Below, in pieces: positions 20,604-27,828 of a stretch of 64,000 nucleotides of DNA. The stretch lies in assembly GCF_001425205.1 (NCBI RefSeq), contig NZ_LMDW01000004.1, positions 1 to 64,000 on the forward strand, in the 5' to 3' direction. The notes under the pieces are model-generated. The model was not told the origin of the DNA. It did not search any database and saw only the letters and a program-made list of their open reading frames with translations. The stretch comes from Variovorax sp. Root411. GTDB taxonomy: Bacteria > Pseudomonadota > Gammaproteobacteria > Burkholderiales > Burkholderiaceae_C. The position numbers and the translations under genes were made by a program. Numbering within the stretch: position 1 is the stretch's first letter; each line of letters opens with the position of its first letter.

Positions 20604-21146
20604 ATGAAAATCAGACGTGTGGTGGCAGGGGTCGCGGCCGATGGCCGCTCCCAGGTGTTTCAGGATGCGCTGGCGCCGCGCGCCGTCGAGTTCGAGAGCG
20701 CGCCCGGTTTTGCGGCGACCCTGCTGTGGGCCACCGGCGCCGCCGAGCAGGTCGAGCGGGGCGCGCCGCAAGACCGCACCGCATCGGCCGCATTCGTGCC
20801 GGGGCAGGGAGAGACGCTGCTCATGTTCGTGACCTTCCCGCCCGACAGCGTGATGATGCGGGCCGACTTCGACGGCGCGGCCTTCGGCGCGGAGTTCGCG
20901 CAGAAGGTGCCCGGGTTGGCCGAGACTTTCGAGGTGGAGCATCCCGGCATGCACACCAGCGAGAGCATCGACTACGACGTGGTGCTCGACGGAGAGATCA
21001 CGCTGGAGCTGGACGATGGCGTGCAGGTTGCGCTGCGCAGGCACGACGTCGCCGTGCAGCACGGCAATCGCCATGCGTGGCGCAACCTGAGCGACAGGCC
21101 TGCCACCATGCTGTTCGTCCTTATCGGGGCGAAGCGCTCGGGTTGA
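20604..21146 (+). CDS. Cupin-domain protein
   Basis: 180 aa. The C-terminal half carries the cupin signature: HTSESIDYDVVLDGEITLELDDG (motif 1-like, with a single His rather than the usual His pair) and VAVQHGNRHAWRNLSDRPATMLFV (motif 2 with QHGNRHAW). It could be a metal-dependent ring-cleavage enzyme, an isomerase or a binding protein. It is in an operon with the upstream MDR gene and overlaps the convergent FMN reductase by 26 bp. Confidence 0.8.
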   Translation: MKIRRVVAGVAADGRSQVFQDALAPRAVEFESAPGFAATLLWATGAAEQVERGAPQDRTASAAFVPGQGETLLMFVTFPPDSVMMRADFDGAAFGAEFAQKVPGLAETFEVEHPGMHTSESIDYDVVLDGEITLELDDGVQVALRRHDVAVQHGNRHAWRNLSDRPATMLFVLIGAKRSG

Positions 21147-21720
21147 GCCGTGCACCGGCAAGCAGCGCGATCTCGTCCAGCAGTTCTTCGAGCGCGGCAC
21201 GGATGAAATCGAGCGTCGGCGCATCGACCAGCCGGCCGTCCTGGATGCGCGAAGCCACGTTCGCGATGGCCACGTGCTGGCGCACCAGCGGGCGCGCGAG
21301 CGTGGCGGCCAGCGCGTCGCGGATCTGTGCCTGCGCCCGCACGCCGCCCGCGGTGCCGGGCGACGCCGTCATGATGAGCGCTGGCTTGCCCTTGAGCGGC
21401 GAGGCGAAGCCCGGCCTGGAGGCCCAGTCGATGGCGTTCTTCAGCACGCCTGGCATGCCGTAGTTGTATTCGGGGGAGCACAGCACGAGGCCATCGGCTC
21501 CGGCGACGGCGCTCTTGAGCCGCGCTACCGGCTCGGGGGGCGCTTCGCCGTCGAGGTCCGCGTTGTAAGAGGGAATGTCGTCCAGCGGGACGATCTGCAG
21601 TGCCACGTGGGGCGGGAGCAGGGGCTGCAGGCTGCGGAGCACTGCGGTGCAGTTCGATGCGCGGCGAATGCTGCCGGAGATGGCGACAAGCTGCGTGGTG
21701 GGTTGTTGATCGGGCTTCAA
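21121..21720 (-). CDS. NADPH-dependent FMN reductase-like flavoprotein
   Basis: 199 aa. The phosphate loop SGSIRRASNCTAVL, the SPEYNYGMPGVLKNAIDW motif and the following KPALIMTASPG strand define the NADPH-dependent FMN reductase / chromate-quinone reductase family. The TTG start at 21720 is chosen because AGGAG lies ten bases upstream; the longer frame crossing the GntR start is rejected. It may supply reduced flavin or reduce quinones formed by the pathway. Divergent from the GntR gene, sharing its operator. Confidence 0.85.
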   Translation of the reverse strand: MKPDQQPTTQLVAISGSIRRASNCTAVLRSLQPLLPPHVALQIVPLDDIPSYNADLDGEAPPEPVARLKSAVAGADGLVLCSPEYNYGMPGVLKNAIDWASRPGFASPLKGKPALIMTASPGTAGGVRAQAQIRDALAATLARPLVRQHVAIANVASRIQDGRLVDAPTLDFIRAALEELLDEIALLAGARLNPSASPR

Positions 21721-21751
21721 TGCGTTCGACTCCTGTTTTTTGCGGGGTGAG

Positions 21752-21763
21752 TTTATGCATAAA
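21752..21763. promoter_or_regulatory. Perfect palindromic operator TTTATGCATAAA at the GntR start
   Basis: A 12-bp perfect palindrome covering the proposed start codon of the GntR gene and 32 bp from the FMN-reductase start. The same core recurs at 19376-19470 and 22673-22730, which suggests autoregulation. Confidence 0.7.
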
Positions 21764-22480
21764 ATCCAAAACATGTACAAAAATGAATCGACCGCCGCGC
21801 GGGCGCTTCCGCTCGTTGATCAGGCCTTCATCCGGCTGCGCCAGGACGTGCTCTCGGGCACGTACGGCGCGGGCGCAAAGCTCAAGCTCGACGAGCTTCA
21901 GGCGGCCTACGGTTTTTCGAGCAGCCCGTTGAGGGAGGCGCTCAGCCGGCTGGCGCAGGAGGGGTTGATCCGTGCCGACGAGCGCCGCGGCTTCCGGGTA
22001 ACGGACATCTCGCCGGAGGATCTCGCGGACATCACGCGCATGCGCGTGATGCTCGATGTCCCGGCCCTTCGCGAGTCCATTGCCAATGGCGACGATGCCT
22101 GGGAGGCGCTGGTGGTCGGTGCCTTCCATCGCCTCGAGAAAGTCGAGAGCCGCCTGAGCGACGGGCCGGTCGTGCTCGACGATGACTGGACGCAGCTCCA
22201 CTCGGCGTTCCATGCGGCGCTGCTGGCGGCCTGCCCGTCGGAACGCATGCGCACCTGGAGCGCCAGCCTCTTCGACCAGGCGGAGCGCTATCGCCGCTAT
22301 TCCGCACGCTTTCGCAAGACGGCGCGGCGCAAGTCGAACGAGCACCGCAAGATCATGGATGCCACCTTGCGCCGTGACACAAAGACGGCCTGCGCGCTGC
22401 TGGAAGAACACATCCTCAGCACGCAGCGCAACGTCATGGCCGTGCTCGGCACCGCCGCCGAGCGCGCAAGCAGAAGCTGA
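21755..22480 (+). CDS. GntR/FCD-family transcriptional regulator
   Basis: 241 aa. The N-terminal winged helix is LVDQAFIRLRQDVLSGTYGAGAK...SSSPLREALSRLAQEGLI (about 15-75). The C-terminal FCD all-helical ligand domain carries metal-binding-type residues in DDWTQLHSAFHAALLAAC and SNEHRKIMDATL. FCD members bind carboxylic-acid ligands and repress catabolic genes. ATG 21755 follows GGGGTGAG; ATG 21773 is an alternative that would leave the operator upstream of the gene. Likely controls the surrounding cluster. Confidence 0.88.
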   Translation: MHKIQNMYKNESTAARALPLVDQAFIRLRQDVLSGTYGAGAKLKLDELQAAYGFSSSPLREALSRLAQEGLIRADERRGFRVTDISPEDLADITRMRVMLDVPALRESIANGDDAWEALVVGAFHRLEKVESRLSDGPVVLDDDWTQLHSAFHAALLAACPSERMRTWSASLFDQAERYRRYSARFRKTARRKSNEHRKIMDATLRRDTKTACALLEEHILSTQRNVMAVLGTAAERASRS

Positions 22481-22785
22481 GCCTGCGCTGAGCCGCAACC
22501 ATCGCGTGCAACTGCCTGCACGCTGAAGAGATGTGCGCGCCCGTTCGCGGCGTTCGATCGACCGGTGCTCCGCGCCGGACTCCTCCCAAGCAATTTCCTG
22601 TTCGCACCTTGGCGCTTGCCGCGCAGGGGCCGTCGGCCGTGCGCGCTCGCATCGCCACTCGGTAAAAACCACTATGCATCAAACAAGTTTTATGCACAAA
22701 AATACCTTCATGCATTAATCTGTGCATCGAGCCGGGTCGGATGCCGACCCCCTGTGCAACGTATTCCATCCGAAAGAAGCAACGC
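22481..22785. promoter_or_regulatory. Intergenic region with four operator-like sites before the FAH gene
   Basis: 305 bp without a gene. The distal 60 bp carries TATGCATCAAA (22673), TTTTATGCACAAAA (about 22688-22701), CATGCATTA (22709) and TGTGCATCG (22721), all variants of the TTTATGCATAAA core. Nothing recognisable occurs at 22481-22670. Confidence 0.6.
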
Positions 22786-23646
22786 ATGAAATTGATGTCC
22801 TACTCACTCGCCGGCCGCGAAACCTGGGGCGCCGTCGTCGACGGCGGCGTGGTCGAACTGGCTGCACGCACCGGCCACGCCACGCTGGCCGACTTCATCG
22901 CCAGCGCGGACTTCGCGCGCCGCGATGCACTGGTTGCGGGGCTCGCTGCCGATGCGCAGCTGTCCGACGTGCGCTACCTGCCCGTTATTCCGAAGTCCGA
23001 GAAGATCGTCTGCGCCGTGCGCAACTACATGGACCACCACCAGGAGGTGCTGGCCGCCGGCATGCACCGTGAACTCTCCGAGCAGCCGCCGATCTTCCTG
23101 CGCGTGTGGCGCTCGCAAACGCCGCATGAAGGGCCGATCGTCCGCCCCCGCGTGTCCGAGTCGCTCGACTGGGAGGGCGAGCTGGCCGTGATCATCGGCG
23201 AGGGCGGCCGCGACATCCAGGAGGCCGACGCCTGGAAACACGTGGCCGGCTACAGCTGCTACAACGACGCCAGCGTGCGCGAGTGGCAGTTCCATGCCAA
23301 GCAGATCGCGTCGGGCAAGAACTTCGAATCGACCGGCGGCTTCGGCCCGTGGATGGTGACCGCCGACGAGATCGCGCCGGGGCGCGAACTCAAGCTGGAG
23401 ACGCGCCTCAACGGCGAGGTGGTGCAGTTGAGCCACACGGGCCACATGATCTTTTCGATCCCGCGATTGATCGCGTACTCGTCCACCATCTTCACGCTGG
23501 TGCCTGGCGACGTGATCGCCACCGGCACGCCGGCCGGCGTGGGCTGGAGCAAGAAGCCGCCGCGCTTCATGAAGCCGGGCGACGTCGTCGAGGTCGAGAT
23601 CGAAGCCGTGGGCCTGCTGCGCAACCGCGTGGTGGCGCAAGACTGA
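22786..23646 (+). CDS. Fumarylacetoacetate hydrolase (FAH) family protein
   Basis: 286 aa. The C-terminal FAH fold shows SLDWEGELAVIIGEGG with the metal-binding acidic residues, YSCYNDASVREWQ, GKNFESTGGFGPWMVT and VIATGTPAGVGW. FAH-family enzymes hydrolyse or decarboxylate diketo-acids made by aromatic ring cleavage. The ATG at 22786 is preceded by GAAAGAAG. First gene of a probable operon running to the VOC gene; operator-like sites lie upstream. Confidence 0.9.
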   Translation: MKLMSYSLAGRETWGAVVDGGVVELAARTGHATLADFIASADFARRDALVAGLAADAQLSDVRYLPVIPKSEKIVCAVRNYMDHHQEVLAAGMHRELSEQPPIFLRVWRSQTPHEGPIVRPRVSESLDWEGELAVIIGEGGRDIQEADAWKHVAGYSCYNDASVREWQFHAKQIASGKNFESTGGFGPWMVTADEIAPGRELKLETRLNGEVVQLSHTGHMIFSIPRLIAYSSTIFTLVPGDVIATGTPAGVGWSKKPPRFMKPGDVVEVEIEAVGLLRNRVVAQD

Positions 23647-23712
23647 GACCTCAACACTCCGATCCAGCATCGTGCGAGACGCCCGCAAAGGGCGCCACTT
23701 CAGGAGACAAAC

Positions 23713-24684
23713 TTGAAACGAAGATCCCTACTCGCCGCCTGCGCGGCGACGGCTGCTGCATGGCCGCTCTCCGGGGCCTTCGCCCAGGGCTACCCTGAGC
23801 GCGCAGTGAAGCTCTACCAAGGCTTCGCGCCCGGCGGCAATGCCGATGCGATCGCCAGGGCGATCGGTGTCGAGATGGGCAAGGCGCTCGGCCAGCCGGT
23901 CGTGGTGGAAGCGCAGGCGGGCGCGGGAGGCACCATTGCGGCGGCCACCGTGGCGCGCGCCAAGCCCGACGGCTACACGCTGCTGCTCGCCACCGGCGGA
24001 CACGCCGTGGCGGGGGCGCTGTACAACACGCTGCCGTACAAGACCGTGGGTGACTTCGAAGGGGTTTCCACCGTCACGTACTTTCCCTTCCTGATCGTCG
24101 TGAACGCCAGCTCGAAGGTGCAGGGGCTCGCCGAGATCATCGCGTCGGCCAAGGCCGCGCCGGGCACCATCGCCTATGGCACCGCCGGCATCGGCTCGAC
24201 GCACCATCTGGCGGGCGAACTGTTCGCGAAGATGGCGGGCATCTCCCTCATGCATGTGCCGTACCGCGGCGACGCCGCCGCCCTCACCGCGCTGCTCGGC
24301 GGCGAGGTGCCTTTCATCATCGCCCCGCCGACGGCGGTGATCTCGAACATCCAGGCCGGCAAGCTGCGGGCCATTGCAACGACCGGGCCGCAGCATTGGC
24401 CGGGCCTGCCGAAAGTGCCGACGGTGGCGGAGCAGGGCGTGCCAGGCTACGACGTGCGCTCGTGGGCAGGCGTCCTGGCGCCGGCGGGCACTCCGCGCCC
24501 GATCGTCGAGCGGCTCAATGCCGAGACCTTGCGCGCGCTGCAGGCACCGTCAGTGCGCCAGCGGCTCGAGGACATGGGCGGCGAGGCGCGCGGCAGTACG
24601 CCCGAGGAGATGAAGGCCCTGGTCACCCGGGAGCTCGAGAAGTGGACCCAGGTGGTCGCCGATGCAAAGATCCCCAGGCAATGA
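23713..24684 (+). CDS. Tripartite tricarboxylate transporter (Bug/TctC) solute receptor
   Basis: 323 aa periplasmic binding protein. It starts MKRRSLLAACAATAAAWPLSG with a signal peptide ending AFAQG and then YPERAVKLYQGFAPGGNADAI, the Bug-family signature. GAGGTIAAATVARAKPDGYTLL and GTPRPIVERLNAE follow. The TTG start at 23713 is preceded by AGGAGACA. Bug receptors are greatly expanded in Variovorax, Bordetella and Cupriavidus. No TctA/TctB membrane subunits are nearby, so it must use a transporter encoded elsewhere or act as a sensor. Confidence 0.92.
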   Translation: MKRRSLLAACAATAAAWPLSGAFAQGYPERAVKLYQGFAPGGNADAIARAIGVEMGKALGQPVVVEAQAGAGGTIAAATVARAKPDGYTLLLATGGHAVAGALYNTLPYKTVGDFEGVSTVTYFPFLIVVNASSKVQGLAEIIASAKAAPGTIAYGTAGIGSTHHLAGELFAKMAGISLMHVPYRGDAAALTALLGGEVPFIIAPPTAVISNIQAGKLRAIATTGPQHWPGLPKVPTVAEQGVPGYDVRSWAGVLAPAGTPRPIVERLNAETLRALQAPSVRQRLEDMGGEARGSTPEEMKALVTRELEKWTQVVADAKIPRQ

Positions 24685-24715
24685 AGAACGAACGTATGAA
24701 CGAAGGAACCACGCC

Positions 24716-25294
24716 ATGTCACTGATCGCGCTGCGCAAGCGAAGCCTGACCATCGAGACCGTCTTCCACGAGGGCGGCCCCCCGCCCGACAAGCCGCTGC
24801 GCATAGCCGCCGCCTGCGCGGTGATCCGCAACCCCTACGCCGGGCGCTACGAGCCCGACCTGATGCCCTTCATGGCGGAGTTGCGAAGCCTCGGCACGTC
24901 GCTGGCCGAGGAGCTCGTGGCCACGCTCGGCAAGGACAACGTCGAGGCCTACAGCAAGGCTGCCATCGTCGGCGTCAACGGCGAGCTCGAACACGGGGCG
25001 GTCTGGCACGAGGCGGGCGGCTGGGCCATGCGGCAGGTGCTTGGCGAGCCCAAGGCCATCGTGCCGGCAGCCAAGGCCGTGGCGGCCACCGGCTACCGGT
25101 TGATGGTGCCGCTGCACTACATCCACGCCGCCTATGTGCGCAGCCACTTCAACACCGTCGAGGTGGGCATCCAGGACGCGCCGCGGCCGGACGAGATCCT
25201 GTTCGCGCTGGTGATGGCCGACGGCGGACGCATCCACTCGCGCCTCGGCGGCCTGACCAAGGATCGGGTTTCGGTGAACGACGGGCAGCGCTGA
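24716..25294 (+). CDS. DUF1185 ("amino acid synthesis") family protein
   Basis: 192 aa, starting MSLIALRKRSLTIET after GAAGGAACC. KPLRIAAACAVIRNPYAGRYEPDL, VGVNGELEHGAVWHEAGGWAMR and the closing IHSRLGGL are the DUF1185 signatures. The enzymatic function of the family is uncertain; its database name comes from an old association. Its position between a Bug receptor and an MDR reductase suggests a catabolic step. Two bases separate it from the next gene. Confidence 0.82.
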   Translation: MSLIALRKRSLTIETVFHEGGPPPDKPLRIAAACAVIRNPYAGRYEPDLMPFMAELRSLGTSLAEELVATLGKDNVEAYSKAAIVGVNGELEHGAVWHEAGGWAMRQVLGEPKAIVPAAKAVAATGYRLMVPLHYIHAAYVRSHFNTVEVGIQDAPRPDEILFALVMADGGRIHSRLGGLTKDRVSVNDGQR

Positions 25295-25296
25295 GC

Positions 25297-26301
25297 ATGT
25301 CGATGCACACCATGCGCGCCGTTCAGCTGTCCGAAACGGGCGGCCCCGAAGTCCTTCGGCTGGTCGAGCTGCCGTTGCCCGAGCCGGGTCCGGGGCAGGT
25401 TCGCGTCAGGGCCGCGGCCATCGGTGCCGGAGGCCCCGACGTGCTGATCCGCAACGGCACCTACAAGTGGATGCCGCCGCTGCCGGCCATTCCCGGCAAC
25501 GAGATGGCGGGGACGGTCGATGCGGTCGGGGCTGGCGTCACGCGGCTGTCGGTGGGCGAGCGCGTGCTCGTGAGCGCTCGCGAGCTGTCGCAGCGCGGCG
25601 GCTGCTATGCCGAGTGCATCTGCGTGAGCGAATCGGCGCCCTTCGTGCTGCCTGCGTCGCTGGGCTTCGAGGATGCGGTGAGCTTGGGCAATTTCCAGCT
25701 GGCCATTGCATTGCTTGCGAGCAACGGGAATCTGCCGGCACGAAGCATCCTCGTGCCGGGCGCCGCGGGTGGCGTTGCCACCGCGCTGGCGCAGGTTGCG
25801 CGCGCACGGGGCCTGCGCGTGATCGGCACGGCCTCGTCCGCGCAGAAGCGCGCCTTCGCGCTGGAGAACGGCGTGAGCGAGGTCATCGACGGCGACCCCG
25901 CGACGCTTCCCGAACGCGTGAGGGCGCTGACCGATGGACGCGGCGTGGACCTGGCGTTCGACCACGTCGGCGGCGCGCTCTTCATTGCCTGCCTGCGATC
26001 GCTTGCGCCTTTCGGCATGGCGGTTTCCTACAACATCCTCGCGGGTCCGCCGGAGAGCGATGTCTTCGATGAACTGCGCAAGCTGCTGGGCAGGAGCCTG
26101 GCGGTCCGCACCTTCTCCATCCACACCGTCGACAGCGACATAGCGCAGCGCCGCGGACTGATGGAAGAAGCCATCGCCCTGATGGCCGAGGGAAAGGTGC
26201 GCGCCCCGCGCGCCACCCGCATGCCGCTGGCCGATGCGCGGCGCGCGCACGAACTGCTCGACCATGGCGGCTCGCTCGGCAAGCTCGTCCTCATTCCCTG
26301 A
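25297..26301 (+). CDS. MDR-family NADPH:quinone-type oxidoreductase
   Basis: 334 aa. The N-terminal GroES-like domain (QLSETGGPEVLRLVELPLPEPGPGQVRV) and nucleotide-binding motif VPGAAGGVATALAQVARARGL fit zinc-independent quinone oxidoreductases; no structural zinc cysteines are seen. It probably reduces an enoyl or quinone intermediate. Co-transcribed with the DUF1185 and VOC genes. Confidence 0.87.
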   Translation: MSMHTMRAVQLSETGGPEVLRLVELPLPEPGPGQVRVRAAAIGAGGPDVLIRNGTYKWMPPLPAIPGNEMAGTVDAVGAGVTRLSVGERVLVSARELSQRGGCYAECICVSESAPFVLPASLGFEDAVSLGNFQLAIALLASNGNLPARSILVPGAAGGVATALAQVARARGLRVIGTASSAQKRAFALENGVSEVIDGDPATLPERVRALTDGRGVDLAFDHVGGALFIACLRSLAPFGMAVSYNILAGPPESDVFDELRKLLGRSLAVRTFSIHTVDSDIAQRRGLMEEAIALMAEGKVRAPRATRMPLADARRAHELLDHGGSLGKLVLIP

Positions 26302-26311
26302 CACCTGACAC

Positions 26312-26890
26312 ATGAACCCGGCAGAGGCCATCTTGAACGCTCCCTACATTCCCAACCTGTCGCACTGCGGCATCTTCTGCCGCGACCTGACGGTGATGAA
26401 GCGCTTCTACACCGGTGTCTTCGACATGCAGGAAACCGACCGCGGCGTGGGCGGCACCTTCCGGTACGAGCTCGTGTTCCTGAGCGGGCGCGACGACCAG
26501 CACCACCAGCTGGTGCTGGCCGGCGGCCGGGCGGCGGACGCACCGAGCACCGTGATGCAGCTCTCGTTCAAGGTCAAGACCATCGACCATCTGCGCGAGG
26601 CGCGCCGGCGCGCGCTGTCGCTCGGCGCGTCGAAGATGCGGGGCCTGAACCACGGCAATGCACTGTCCATCTACTGCATGGACCCCGAAGACAACACGGT
26701 GGAGGTCTATCTCGATACGCCTTGGTACGTGAGCCAGCCTCACGGTGACCCGCTGGATCTCCAGGAGAGCGACGAGGCAATCTGGGCCCAGACCGAACGC
26801 GTGGTCCGATCCGATCCCAGCTTCATGCCGGCAGAGGAATGGGCCGCGCGTTTTGCGCAGCGCGGCGCGGCGTTGAGGGCGGCGGGCTGA
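26312..26890 (+). CDS. VOC-family (extradiol dioxygenase/glyoxalase-like) protein
   Basis: 192 aa. A single vicinal-oxygen-chelate module: LSHCGIFCRDLTVMKRFYTGVFDM with His as first metal ligand, a central QHHQLVLA strand, and MDPEDNTVEVYLDTPW with Glu as last ligand. It has the ligand pattern of catechol 2,3-dioxygenase-like VOC proteins, so a ring-cleaving or isomerase role in the cluster is possible. Last gene of the operon; tRNA-Arg follows. Confidence 0.85.
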   Translation: MNPAEAILNAPYIPNLSHCGIFCRDLTVMKRFYTGVFDMQETDRGVGGTFRYELVFLSGRDDQHHQLVLAGGRAADAPSTVMQLSFKVKTIDHLREARRRALSLGASKMRGLNHGNALSIYCMDPEDNTVEVYLDTPWYVSQPHGDPLDLQESDEAIWAQTERVVRSDPSFMPAEEWAARFAQRGAALRAAG

Positions 26891-26904
26891 GCCCAGAAAC
26901 ACGC

Positions 26905-26910
26905 TACAAT
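26905..26910 (+). promoter_or_regulatory. -10-like TACAAT before first tRNA-Arg
   Basis: TACAAT ends 10 bases before the tRNA start, a normal position for a tRNA promoter; no convincing -35 box at 17 bp. Confidence 0.4.
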
Positions 26911-26920
26911 GGAAGGCTTA

Positions 26921-26997
26921 GCGGCTGTAGCTCAGTTGGATAGAGTACTTGGCTACGAACCAAGGGGTCGTGGGTTCAATTCCTGCCAGCCGCACCA
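26921..26997 (+). tRNA. tRNA-Arg (anticodon ACG), copy 1
   Basis: 77 nt with encoded CCA. Acceptor GCGGCTG / CAGCCGC, anticodon stem CTTGG/CCAAG with loop CTACGAA (ACG). Sequence identical to the copy at 27113-27189. Confidence 0.97.
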
Positions 26998-27004
26998 TCA
27001 CTGG

Positions 27005-27038
27005 AAATGCCCGGAAGATTCTTCTTCCGGGCATTTTT
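27005..27038 (+). terminator. Terminator after tRNA-Arg copy 1
   Basis: 13-bp perfect stem AAATGCCCGGAAG / CTTCCGGGCATTT with a six-base loop, followed by TTTTT-CT. Confidence 0.88.
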
Positions 27039-27096
27039 CTTTGGTGCCTCCGCGATGGATCGACCGGTGAAGCCCGAAAGGTCGATAAAACCGGGC

Positions 27097-27102
27097 TATA
27101 AT
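27097..27102 (+). promoter_or_regulatory. -10 box TATAAT before second tRNA-Arg
   Basis: A consensus TATAAT ending ten bases before the tRNA; the -35 region is weak. Confidence 0.5.
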
Positions 27103-27112
27103 TGCAAGCTGT

Positions 27113-27189
27113 GCGGCTGTAGCTCAGTTGGATAGAGTACTTGGCTACGAACCAAGGGGTCGTGGGTTCAATTCCTGCCAGCCGCACCA
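27113..27189 (+). tRNA. tRNA-Arg (anticodon ACG), copy 2
   Basis: 77 nt, identical to copy 1, with its own -10 box and terminator. It has the same ACG anticodon, which needs TadA deamination to inosine. Confidence 0.97.
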
Positions 27190-27197
27190 CTACAAGG

Positions 27198-27228
27198 AAA
27201 GCCCGCAACGCAAGTTGCGGGCTTTTTT
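27198..27228 (+). terminator. Terminator after tRNA-Arg copy 2
   Basis: 12-bp stem AAAGCCCGCAAC / GTTGCGGGCTTT with a GCAA tetraloop and a run of T. It ends only six bases before the greB ribosome-binding site, so greB transcription must depend on read-through or on a promoter overlapping this region. Confidence 0.88.
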
Positions 27229-27246
27229 CATTTGGAGGATTTTGCG

Positions 27247-27822
27247 ATGAGCAAGGCATTCACCAAGGAAACCGACTCCGACGCAGACGACGACGGCGCC
27301 GATGGCGCGTCACCTCCGCTGCCTGCAGGCAGCAAGAACTACATTACCCCCGAAGGCTATGCGCGCCTGCGCAACGAACTGCTGCAGCTGATGGACGAGG
27401 AGCGGCCGAAGATCGTCGAAACCGTGCATTGGGCGGCCAAGAATGGTGATCGCTCCGAGAACGGCGACTACCTCTACGGCAAGAAGCGCCTGCGCGAAAT
27501 CGACCGCCGCATCCGCTTTCTCACCAAGCGCCTCGAAATCGCGGAGGTCACCGATCCGTCGGTGCACCACGGCCGCGACCAGGTCTTTTTCGGCGCGACC
27601 GTTCGCTATGTCGACGAGACGGGTGACGAGCGCAGCGTCACGATCCTCGGCATCGACGAAGCGGAAAGCGCGAAGTCGCAGGTCAGTTGGATCTCGCCGA
27701 TTGCGCGGGCACTGCTCAAGTCGCGCGAGGGCGACGTGGTGAAGCTTGTGACGCCCGGCGGAGCGCACGAAGTCGAGATTCTGTCCGTGAGCTATCCGGC
27801 GCCGCGCCCAGCGGCGGCGTAG
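27247..27822 (+). CDS. greB: Transcription elongation factor GreB
   Basis: Rescues backtracked RNA polymerase by stimulating transcript cleavage. 191 aa with an acidic N-terminal extension (ETDSDADDDGADG). The coiled-coil tip carries the acidic pair in AAKNGDRSENGDYLYGKK, and the C-terminal FKBP-like domain has VSWISPIARALLKSREGD. GGAGGA lies eight bases before ATG 27247. Convergent with spoT with six bases between the stops. Confidence 0.95.
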   Translation: MSKAFTKETDSDADDDGADGASPPLPAGSKNYITPEGYARLRNELLQLMDEERPKIVETVHWAAKNGDRSENGDYLYGKKRLREIDRRIRFLTKRLEIAEVTDPSVHHGRDQVFFGATVRYVDETGDERSVTILGIDEAESAKSQVSWISPIARALLKSREGDVVKLVTPGGAHEVEILSVSYPAPRPAAA

Positions 27823-27828
27823 CAGTCC

